From positions 118,510 to 182,509 of the forward strand of contig JAWGHR010000003.1 of assembly GCA_032560695.1 (NCBI GenBank): a DNA stretch of 64,000 nt, read 5' to 3'. Shown one piece after another: positions 25,991-32,586 of the stretch; position 1 is the first letter of the stretch, and every line of letters begins with the position of its first letter. The notes under the pieces are model-generated. The model saw only the letters and a program-made list of their open reading frames with translations, ran no database searches and was not told the DNA's origin. The stretch comes from Peptoniphilus_A harei_B. Lineage in GTDB: Bacteria > Bacillota > Clostridia > Tissierellales > Peptoniphilaceae. A program made the translations under genes and the position numbers.

Positions 25991-27361
25991 ATGAAGAAAT
26001 TACTTCTATATTTATCCCTTGGACTTATGATTTTTTCTGCCCCAACAAGTGTATTGGCAGAGGAGACTAAGGCCCAAAGTGATAATACTAAGGCAGCTAG
26101 TTCCAATGTCCTAGATGACCAAGCTACAAATGCCGAAGAAAAAGAAATCGATCCAAACACAATTAGAAACCAAGACTTTCTAGTACCTACAAAGGAAGGT
26201 GTCCAAAAAGCCAACCTTTATGAGGCAGAAAAGATTAAAAAGTTAGAAGATGTACCCCTAGAAGGACTTACCAAGTCCTACTTATTGGGAGACTACAAGT
26301 CTGGTCAAATCCTAGAAGGTTATAACCTTGATGAGATTCGTGCCATGGCATCAACTTCTAAGTTGGTTTCTATTTTTGTTGTCCTAGATAAAATTCAAGA
26401 GGGGAAAATCTCCCTTAATGACGAAGTTGAAATCGACAAAGAGGCCGCAGCCCTAACTGGATCTTCCTTCAAGTTAAAGGAAGGCGACAAGGTCACAGTG
26501 GAAAAGCTAGTAGAAGCTTCCATGGTTGTGTCGGGCAACGATGCAATCACAGCCCTTGGCAAGCACGTGGCAGGCTCCACTGATGCCTTCGTCAAGATGA
26601 TGAACGACAAGTGCCAAGACTTAGGACTTAAAAATGCCCTAATGGTTAACCCAACAGGACTTACTAACTATGAAATCTTGGACTACAACAAGATGACAAC
26701 TAGGGAAATGTTTAAATTATCATCAGAGCTTATTAAATTTCATCCAGAAATTTTAAAATACACTTCAATCAATAAGTTAGAAGACCCTGGAAGAGACTTT
26801 ATAGAATACAACACAAACCCAGTCCTTGGTATAGTTCCAGAAGTTGATGGACTAAAGACAGGTTACACCAATGCAGCAGGCAGGTGCGTGATCTTAACAG
26901 GTCTTGAAAAGGGAGTAGATGAGAAATCTAAGGACATGAGACTCATTGGGATAACTACAGGTTCCAATTCTGACTTCGAAAGATTTGTTGCCTGCAAAAG
27001 ACTTATGACTAAGGGCTTTGAAGACTACGGCTACAATGCAATAGGCGACACAGAAAAGGAAGTAAGGACCATAGAAGTCCTACATTCCCAAGATGAAAAC
27101 ATCCCAATTTATCAAAAAGAAACTGGCTACATACTTTCTAAGTCAAATGATAAATACAGAGAAATGGTGGAAATCAATGAGGACCTAAAGGCTCCCCTTG
27201 AGGCAGGTTCATCTGTTGGGAAAATTTCCTTCTACAAGGGTGACAAGCTAATCTTTGAAAGTGACTTAATTGTAAAGGACAAGGTCTATGAAAAGGGCAT
27301 AATCAATAAATTCAAGAGAGTCTTTGAAGAAATCTTTGTAAATATTGAGAAAGCTGCCTAA
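25991..27361 (+). CDS. dacA: D-alanyl-D-alanine carboxypeptidase (S11, PBP5 type)
   Basis: Penicillin-binding protein that trims the terminal D-Ala from peptidoglycan stem peptides. The frame opens at a TTG at 25964, but that gives a poor leader. The ATG at 25991 has GAGGTG just upstream and yields a clean signal peptide (MKKLLLYLS to SVLA). Catalytic motifs are SxxK as STSK (about 121-124), SxN as SGN, and KTG in LKTGYTNAAG. A PBP5-type C-terminal beta domain follows. The last about 20 residues form an amphipathic helix (NKFKRVFEEIFVNIEKAA) suited to surface membrane attachment. It is monocistronic. Confidence 0.92.
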   Translation: MKKLLLYLSLGLMIFSAPTSVLAEETKAQSDNTKAASSNVLDDQATNAEEKEIDPNTIRNQDFLVPTKEGVQKANLYEAEKIKKLEDVPLEGLTKSYLLGDYKSGQILEGYNLDEIRAMASTSKLVSIFVVLDKIQEGKISLNDEVEIDKEAAALTGSSFKLKEGDKVTVEKLVEASMVVSGNDAITALGKHVAGSTDAFVKMMNDKCQDLGLKNALMVNPTGLTNYEILDYNKMTTREMFKLSSELIKFHPEILKYTSINKLEDPGRDFIEYNTNPVLGIVPEVDGLKTGYTNAAGRCVILTGLEKGVDEKSKDMRLIGITTGSNSDFERFVACKRLMTKGFEDYGYNAIGDTEKEVRTIEVLHSQDENIPIYQKETGYILSKSNDKYREMVEINEDLKAPLEAGSSVGKISFYKGDKLIFESDLIVKDKVYEKGIINKFKRVFEEIFVNIEKAA

Positions 27362-27381
27362 GATAATAAGTTCAAAATTAA

Positions 27382-27411
27382 AAGAAGTGTCATTAAATAT
27401 TGACACTTCTT
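27382..27411 (+). terminator. dacA terminator hairpin overlapping the tRNA promoter
   Basis: Eleven-bp stem AAGAAGTGTCA/TGACACTTCTT with an eight-base loop. The right arm contains most of the -35 element of the next promoter. The T tract is poor (TACTTATTTA), so termination may be partial. Confidence 0.6.
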
Positions 27412-27428
27412 ACTTATTTATATACAAT
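27400..27428 (+). promoter_or_regulatory. Promoter of tRNA-Arg
   Basis: TTGACA (27400-27405), 17-bp spacer, TACAAT (27423-27428). Transcription would start about four bases before the tRNA. Confidence 0.75.
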
Positions 27429-27438
27429 TGTTTTATGA

Positions 27439-27515
27439 GTCTACGTAGCTCAGCAGGATAGAGCACACGCCTCCTAAGCGTGGGGCCGGAGGTTCGACTC
27501 CTCTCGTGGACGCCA
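27439..27515 (+). tRNA. tRNA-Arg (anticodon CCU)
   Basis: Complete 77-base cloverleaf with encoded CCA. The acceptor GTCTACG pairs with CGTGGAC, allowing one G-T pair. The anticodon stem CACGC/GCGTG holds loop CTCCTAA, anticodon CCT, reading AGG. The T-arm GGAGGTTCGACTCCT is normal. AGG is a common Arg codon in the genes here. Confidence 0.95.
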
Positions 27516-27522
27516 AATTATT

Positions 27523-27563
27523 AAACTCCAAACTCTATTGATTAGAGGCTTTGGAGTTTTTTG
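27523..27563 (+). terminator. Terminator after tRNA-Arg
   Basis: Long stem AAACTCCAAA...CTCT paired with AGAG...TTTGGAGTTT, then TTTT. Confidence 0.8.
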
Positions 27564-27655
27564 TTTATATAAAAATCATGTAATTATAATCTTATTAATG
27601 ACCAAAATTTTTTTCCTGATAAATAATAATTTAGTCACAAAATTCTTTAATTTTT

Positions 27656-27976
27656 TTAATCTAAATCTATAAGCTCAATTATATTTATAACAGGGACTTC
27701 ATAAGGGTGGTTCTCTTTTATTATCTTCATGGCCTCTTCAAGATTTTCTCTTCTTATCCTAAATTCTAACTTTGATTCTTGGACTTCTTCTATCTTGTTT
27801 AAGCTTCCAATATAGGGATTTGCCCCTTCAATTGGCCTAAAATGTCCTAGCACATATGTTTCTGCATAGCAGTAATCATAATTTTCTTCCTTTAAAAATC
27901 CAGCTTCGTTTATCTTATCTATTAACTTTCTGCTGTCCTCTCTTGGGATAAATATCTCTATTTTTACGTGTTTCAT
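27656..27976 (-). CDS. CutA/NIF3-insert-like small protein, 106 aa
   Basis: Small PII/CutA-fold protein of the type found both alone and inserted in NIF3/YqfO proteins. The visible features are the N-terminal strand VKIEIFIPRE, the AG(F) turn, the middle YDYCYAETYVLGHFRPIEGANPYIG and the closing helix-strand NHPYEVPVINIIEL, whose HPYE(E/V)P motif is the family hallmark. The role is unknown; relatives bind metals or nucleotides. It is a single gene with ribosome binding site TAGGAGGT and no recognisable partner. Confidence 0.75.
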   Translation of the reverse strand: MKHVKIEIFIPREDSRKLIDKINEAGFLKEENYDYCYAETYVLGHFRPIEGANPYIGSLNKIEEVQESKLEFRIRRENLEEAMKIIKENHPYEVPVINIIELIDLD

Positions 27977-28078
27977 GCCTACCTCCTACTCTATTTATAT
28001 CATAAATTTATTGGATAGGAGTAAAAATTGTTTAATCTTTTACAATCATGGTTATATATAATTTAGGAGGAGAAATGT

Positions 28079-28411
28079 ATGATTAAATTAATTATTAAAA
28101 TCTTAGTAAGTGGGTTAGCTGTATTATTAACTTCTGCACTTTCCATTGGAATCCAAGCAGACGGTTATTCTACTGCTATTATGGCAGCAATTGTAATAGG
28201 AATTTTAGACTGGGCAATTAATAAATTCACAGGAGTTGACGCTTCACCTTTCGGAAGAGGCGCCGTAGGATTTGTTGTTGCAGCAGTAATTTTATTTATC
28301 ACAGGTAAAATTGTCGATGGATTTACTGTATCAGTTATGGGTGCTATTGTTGGTGCTCTTATTCTTGGTATTGTGGATTCCTTCTTACCAGCTGATAAAA
28401 AGACTATGTAA
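28079..28411 (+). CDS. Small membrane protein of the phage-holin-4_2 (PF04020-like) type
   Basis: 110-residue protein with four hydrophobic segments (about 2-22, 28-46, 60-80 and 85-105) and Gly-rich turns, matching the widespread 'membrane protein of unknown function / superfamily IV holin' family. No phage genes are nearby, so a real holin role is unlikely. The start has AGGAGG upstream. It is monocistronic with its own terminator. Confidence 0.7.
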   Translation: MIKLIIKILVSGLAVLLTSALSIGIQADGYSTAIMAAIVIGILDWAINKFTGVDASPFGRGAVGFVVAAVILFITGKIVDGFTVSVMGAIVGALILGIVDSFLPADKKTM

Positions 28412-28422
28412 TATAAATTGGA

Positions 28423-28447
28423 CTCGACTTCGGTCGGGTCTTTTTTA
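28423..28447 (+). terminator. Terminator of the small membrane protein gene
   Basis: Stem GACTCGAC-TTCG-GTCGGGTC with a stable UUCG-type tetraloop, then TTTTTT. Confidence 0.85.
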
Positions 28448-28658
28448 TGTGGATAAGTCTAGATTTCTCTCGTTTTTTATGATTTCTTTGCTTTTTTCTT
28501 TGATTTTTATCCACAATTTCTCTATCTTATCTACAATTGTTGATATTATCTAATTTTTTACTCTATATTTTTATTTATGTTAATAGATTTTAAAAATTTA
28601 TTTTTATAAACAGCTGAGTTTAACTTTATCCACAAAAAATTTTAAACTTTTATCAACA
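28448..28658. other. DnaA-box cluster 10 kb from oriC
   Basis: Within 211 bp of gene-free AT-rich DNA there are four boxes that match TTATCCACA or a common variant: 28448-28456 (minus), 28507-28515 (plus), 28527-28535 (TTATCTACA) and 28626-28634 (plus). TTATCAACA lies at 28650-28658 and a one-mismatch box at 28538-28546. It lies between two convergent terminators. It could be a DnaA-titrating or control site. Nothing else is seen in this stretch. Confidence 0.65.
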
Positions 28659-28673
28659 AAAATTTCCAAAATA

Positions 28674-28706
28674 AAAAACCCAGTGAGCATCAGCTCACCA
28701 GGTTTA
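28674..28706 (-). terminator. Terminator at the end of the parA-parB-phzF operon
   Basis: Minus strand stem around GGTGAGC-TGAT-GCTCACT with flanking CC/GG pairs and TTTTTT. It overlaps the stop codon of the gene at 28704. Confidence 0.8.
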
Positions 28707-29120
28707 TCTTCCGTACTTTTCTATTATTTCATCAATCATTCTAGAATGTCTGGAATTTATATTGTAATAAATATTGTTGACCCTAATTGTCAGTCCTGTC
28801 TTAACAAAGGAAATCTTGTTGCCACTTGTGAAGTAAACATTGATGTAGTTGGCAATTTCTCCATTAGTATCCTTGTTTGCCTGCTTACCTCTCAGACTGT
28901 TTAGGTCCTTTGAAATCTTTGTAACTGTTTTTCTGTCCTTAATAGTCTTCATGTTATCAGTCTTAAAACCGATTATCTCAATATAGTCAATATCTCTTGG
29001 ATTTATATCTACAATCTTGTTCCTAGAAGATACTAGACTTCCTCCAAAAAATACTAGGACTGCAAAAAATATTACAAGAACCAGTTTTGATCTATTTGAT
29101 TTTTTCTGTCTTCTTCCCAT
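28704..29120 (-). CDS. Hypothetical single-pass membrane protein, 138 aa
   Basis: No family recognised. A basic N-terminus (RRQKKSNRSK) leads into one membrane segment (about 12-31) and a small extracellular alpha/beta domain (about 40-138) with NPRDIDYIEIIGF and a C-terminal helix MIDEIIEKYGR. It overlaps the phzF-like stop by one base, so it is the last gene of the parA-parB operon. Its link to chromosome segregation is by position only. Confidence 0.6.
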   Translation of the reverse strand: MGRRQKKSNRSKLVLVIFFAVLVFFGGSLVSSRNKIVDINPRDIDYIEIIGFKTDNMKTIKDRKTVTKISKDLNSLRGKQANKDTNGEIANYINVYFTSGNKISFVKTGLTIRVNNIYYNINSRHSRMIDEIIEKYGR

Positions 29121-30016
29121 TATAAGTATATAACTCCATTCATAAATACATAGGCCCTGCCTCCGACCCTTACCTTGTTTTCGCTTTCGCCTAGGCTAGT
29201 TACAACCTTTGAGACTCTTCCAATGTAATCACCCTGAGTGGCATAGATTGAGTCTGTGACAGCAATGTCGTTTGCCTTTAAGTAGTGCATAGTGGCAGCA
29301 GTTGATGTTCCACTTCCAAATTCTTCATCTGCTCCAATGATTGGGGAGAAGGTCCTTTGTTTGACTTCTCTTCCATCTTCTGTTGTGAAGGCGTGGATTG
29401 AAATTATTTCTTCTTCTCTTGAAATCCTTAGGGCCTCATTCCTATTTAATTTAATAGAAGATAAAACCCTCTCATTTTTCACTGGAACAAGGATGTCACA
29501 GGTCCCCATGGATATTCTTTCCATATTTAGGTTTTCTTTTATATCTAGACCTATATCATCAGGTCTTAAATTTAAAGCTCTTAAAACGCCTTCTGGAGCC
29601 TCATATTTTTCCCTCAATTCAACATTTAGATTCATGTAAACATTTTGAATTTTAGAATTCTTGTATTCGAGTTCCACTGGAATTTTTCCAATTTTGGTGT
29701 GCTGGATAATATTTTTTATTCCCTCATCCATGGACATAATATATTCATTCTCTGCAAGGGCATAAAAAGTTGCAATAGTTGCATGACCACAAAGATTTAT
29801 TTCACCTTCAGGCGTGAAAAATCTTGTTAGGTACCTATCCTTATCAAGTTTTCTTACAAAAACTACAACAGATTGATTTATATCTCTTGCAATGTTTTTC
29901 ATCTCAAGGTCTGTAAGTCTGCCATCATCAATAACTACACCTGTAGAGTTCCCCATAAAGGCCCTATCTGAGAAGGCAGACACTAGGTAGCTTGTATAAA
30001 ATCTCTTCATATTCAA
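29120..30016 (-). CDS. PhzF-family isomerase/epimerase-like protein
   Basis: Cytoplasmic alpha/beta protein of the PhzF family (diaminopimelate-epimerase fold), 298 aa. The N-terminus YLVSAFSDRAFMGNSTGVVID carries the family pattern, GEINLCGHATIATFYAL follows, and FGSGTSTAATMHYL marks the second half. The usual acidic catalytic residue before the GHAT block is present as Glu in PEGEINLCGH. The physiological substrate is unknown for nearly all such proteins. It overlaps parB by four bases (ATGA). Confidence 0.82.
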   Translation of the reverse strand: MNMKRFYTSYLVSAFSDRAFMGNSTGVVIDDGRLTDLEMKNIARDINQSVVVFVRKLDKDRYLTRFFTPEGEINLCGHATIATFYALAENEYIMSMDEGIKNIIQHTKIGKIPVELEYKNSKIQNVYMNLNVELREKYEAPEGVLRALNLRPDDIGLDIKENLNMERISMGTCDILVPVKNERVLSSIKLNRNEALRISREEEIISIHAFTTEDGREVKQRTFSPIIGADEEFGSGTSTAATMHYLKANDIAVTDSIYATQGDYIGRVSKVVTSLGESENKVRVGGRAYVFMNGVIYL

Positions 30017-30864
30017 TCCAACTCTCTAGCTAATATTAAGTCAAGAATCCTAGATAGGTCTTCTTCTCCATAGTATTCTATTTCGATTTTACCCACCTTA
30101 CCTCTCTTTTTGAAGTTTACCTTAGTTCCAAGGGTTCTTTCCACCTTGTTTCTCATATCTACTAAGAATATGTCTTCTTTTTCTTGGACCCTAGGCCTTT
30201 TAACAATCTTCTTGTTGTCATTTACAGGCAAAGAATCCTTGATAATTCTCATAGCTTCCTTATATTGTTTGTCGCCATCTTTTATAGAAAGAAGTTTCTT
30301 TCCATGAGATGTAGATATTTTTTCTTCTTCAAGAAGTTTTAATACTCTTGGATCAAGATTTAAGAGCCTGATAGTATTACCCACATATTGTCTTGACTTT
30401 CCAATTTCATCTGCAAGTTCCTTTTGAGTTAGGTCTTGAGAATCCAGTAGATGTCGATAACTCATGGCTTCTTCAACTGGATTTAGGTCCTTTCTCTGGA
30501 TGTTCTCTATAATTGCTATCCTTGATGACTCATCATCAGAAATATCTTTTACTATAGCAGGAACCCTCTCTAAACCAGCAAGTCCTGCGGCTCTATATCT
30601 TCTTTCACCAGCTATAATCTCGTACTTATCCTCTTTTTTCTTCAAAAGAAGAGGTTGGATAATTCCATACTTTTTTATAGATGATGCCAAGTCCTTTAAT
30701 TCTTCTTGGTCAAAGTTCTTTCTCGGTTGACCCTCATTAGCAACGATATCTTCAATATTTATTTCCATTAGCTTAGAGCGTTCTTCTTCTATAACTTCTC
30801 TTATCTTTTCGCTAGAATTTAGGAAATTACCTATGCCCCTTCCAAGCCCTTTTTTCTTAGTCAT
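30013..30864 (-). CDS. parB: Chromosome-partitioning protein ParB (Spo0J)
   Basis: CTP-dependent DNA clamp that loads at parS sites next to oriC and recruits SMC. It has the N-terminal CTPase motifs (GERRYRA and ENIQRKDLNPVEEA), a helix-turn-helix (LTQKELADEIGKSRQYVGN) and a C-terminal dimer domain. Length 283 is normal. It overlaps parA by 8 bases. Candidate parS sites of unusual sequence lie upstream of parA. Confidence 0.95.
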   Translation of the reverse strand: MTKKKGLGRGIGNFLNSSEKIREVIEEERSKLMEINIEDIVANEGQPRKNFDQEELKDLASSIKKYGIIQPLLLKKKEDKYEIIAGERRYRAAGLAGLERVPAIVKDISDDESSRIAIIENIQRKDLNPVEEAMSYRHLLDSQDLTQKELADEIGKSRQYVGNTIRLLNLDPRVLKLLEEEKISTSHGKKLLSIKDGDKQYKEAMRIIKDSLPVNDNKKIVKRPRVQEKEDIFLVDMRNKVERTLGTKVNFKKRGKVGKIEIEYYGEEDLSRILDLILARELD

Positions 30865-31612
30865 TTATCTCACCTATTACTTCCTTGGCAAGGTCTGTAT
30901 AAGCCTTGGCACCCTTAGAACTGCTGTCGTAGTCATATATATTCATGCCATAGCTTGGGGCTTCTGCCAATCTTACATTCCTTGGTATAAAGGTTTTAAA
31001 TACCTTGTTGTCAAAGTGTTTTTGGATTTCTTCTACCACTTGATTTGAAAGGTTGGTCCTTCCGTCGAACATACACATAACAACCCCTAGTAAGCTTAGG
31101 TTAGGATTGAAGTTTTCTCTTACAAGGGACATAGTATCCATAAGTTGTGTTACACCTTCGAGGGCATAATATTCACATTGGACTGGAACCAAAATTTTGT
31201 CACTTGCTACAAGAGACATCATGGATAAAATCCCAAGAGATGGTGGCGAATCAATAATTACAAAATCGTAATTATCTTTGACCTTATCTATCATCTTTTT
31301 TAGCTTAAACTGCCAATCTTTGTGCATTGCCAACTCTATTTCAACCCCTGCAAACTCGGAGTTTGACGGGATTATATCGAGTTTTGAAAAGCCCGTTGGA
31401 TATATAGATTCTTCCTCTTCATCTATTAAAAAGTCGTATATCATGTTGTCAAATTCATATAGGCCAAGGCCAGATGTGGCATTCCCTTGAGGATCCATGT
31501 CCACAATAAGAGTTTTTTTGCCTCTTAGTGCCAATGCTGAACTTAAATTTATAACTGTGGTGCTCTTTCCAACTCCACCTTTTTGATTAAAAACTGTAAT
31601 TACAAGAGACAT
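30857..31612 (-). CDS. parA: Chromosome-partitioning ATPase ParA (Soj)
   Basis: Deviant Walker-A ATPase that acts with ParB in origin segregation and control of DnaA. N-terminal VFNQKGGVGKSTT is the deviant P-loop and VIIDSPPSLG is the Walker B/A' region. Length 251 matches chromosomal Soj proteins, with no plasmid-type N-terminal HTH. It is the first gene of parA-parB-phzF-138aa. Confidence 0.96.
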   Translation of the reverse strand: MSLVITVFNQKGGVGKSTTVINLSSALALRGKKTLIVDMDPQGNATSGLGLYEFDNMIYDFLIDEEEESIYPTGFSKLDIIPSNSEFAGVEIELAMHKDWQFKLKKMIDKVKDNYDFVIIDSPPSLGILSMMSLVASDKILVPVQCEYYALEGVTQLMDTMSLVRENFNPNLSLLGVVMCMFDGRTNLSNQVVEEIQKHFDNKVFKTFIPRNVRLAEAPSYGMNIYDYDSSSKGAKAYTDLAKEVIGEIND

Positions 31613-31629
31613 ATTCTTACCTCATTTCT

Positions 31630-31645
31630 ATACTATCAATAGTAT
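31630..31645. promoter_or_regulatory. Palindrome at the parA promoter
   Basis: Perfect inverted repeat ATACTAT-CA-ATAGTAT 17 bp upstream of the parA start. The position suits an operator or overlap with the -10. No known regulator is assigned. Confidence 0.4.
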
Positions 31646-31741
31646 CATGTTTAAGATTCAATTTAAAGATGTAGTAGTTAGATGAGGTAAATATTTTTTG
31701 TTTAATTATATTTTTGCCTATTTTTCCTCTTAAAATTCGCA

Positions 31742-31757
31742 TGCTCTACGTGGAGCA
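31742..31757. other. parS-like site 1
   Basis: TGCTCTACGTGGAGCA, one mismatch from a perfect palindrome. It resembles the bacterial parS TGTTCCACGTGGAACA with T-to-C and A-to-G changes at symmetric positions. It is close to parA-parB and oriC. Confidence 0.6.
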
Positions 31758-31776
31758 TTAATTAAAAATATTTTTG

Positions 31777-31792
31777 TGCTCTACGTAGAGCA
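31777..31792. other. parS-like site 2
   Basis: TGCTCTACGTAGAGCA, a perfect 16-bp palindrome 35 bp from site 1. It is followed on the plus strand by a T-rich run, so it could also form a weak hairpin terminator. Confidence 0.55.
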
Positions 31793-31822
31793 TTTTTATT
31801 TTTTTGGATCAAAAGAACTGCA

Positions 31823-31845
31823 AAAAAAAGGCTCCACGTGGAGCC
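31823..31845 (-). terminator. parS-like site 3 / terminator of the rpmH-rsmG operon
   Basis: GGCTCCACGTGGAGCC (31830-31845), a perfect palindrome of the parS type. On the minus strand it is followed by eight T, making a six-bp GC-rich stem with an ACGT loop and a textbook intrinsic terminator 49 bases after the rsmG stop. The same DNA may serve both roles. Confidence 0.7.
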
Positions 31846-31893
31846 TCATAGTTTTTAATAGTTTTAAATCTTTTATCTGAGTAGATAACAAGC

Positions 31894-32586
31894 TTATAGG
31901 GGAGACTTCCTTGGCTTACCTCCACCTCTTGGATACTTCTTATCAGTAGCTTTTACCTTTTTTATCACTATTATATAGTGGTCAATATCATTAGGGAGGG
32001 GTGTATGAATTACATCTTCAACTTCTCCACCCATGACTTCAATTGCCCTCTTGGCATTTTTAATTTCGTCCTTGTACTCTGGACCTTTTTGAGATATAAA
32101 GTATCCTCCAACTTTTACAAAGCCCATGGCATATTCTGTAAGAGTTGATAGGTTGGCAACAGCCCTTGAGACTGCAACATCGAATTGTTCTCTGTACTCA
32201 TCTGTCCTTGCAATTTCTTCTGCTCTTGCATGGATTGCCCTAATATTTTTAAGTCCCAAATCTTTGATGACTCCATCTAGGAAGTCAATCCTCTTTCTTA
32301 GAGAATCTAAGAGGGTTATATCAAGTTCTTCGTTATAAAGTTTTAAGGGAATGCCAGGGAATCCTGCACCTGTTCCTATATCTATTATCTTTTCACTGCC
32401 ACTAAACTTCCCAGTTTTTAATAGGCTGAGACAGTCCAAGAAATGTTTTACGTTAAACTCCTCGTCTTCAGTTATCCTAGTTAGATTTGTGTGTTGGTTA
32501 TAATCTAGAATTAGCTTTTTGTATCTCTCGTACTTGTCAATATTTTTTGTATCAAGGTCGTACTCCTTGAAATAATCAACTAACAT
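31894..32586 (-). CDS. rsmG: 16S rRNA (guanine-527-N7)-methyltransferase
   Basis: SAM-dependent methyltransferase acting on the 530 loop of 16S rRNA. It has the SAM-binding motif DIGTGAGFPGIPL and the typical NLTRI(T) N-terminal block. Length 230 is normal and the C-terminus is basic (KKYPRGGGKPRKSPL). It overlaps mnmG by 11 bases and is the last gene of the leftward origin operon. Loss of this enzyme is a known cause of low-level streptomycin resistance; here it looks intact. Confidence 0.95.
   Translation of the reverse strand: MLVDYFKEYDLDTKNIDKYERYKKLILDYNQHTNLTRITEDEEFNVKHFLDCLSLLKTGKFSGSEKIIDIGTGAGFPGIPLKLYNEELDITLLDSLRKRIDFLDGVIKDLGLKNIRAIHARAEEIARTDEYREQFDVAVSRAVANLSTLTEYAMGFVKVGGYFISQKGPEYKDEIKNAKRAIEVMGGEVEDVIHTPLPNDIDHYIIVIKKVKATDKKYPRGGGKPRKSPL

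Noticed and set aside
28079..28411. Prophage remnant based on the holin-like gene
   Set aside because: No other phage genes nearby; this family is a common chromosomal membrane protein.
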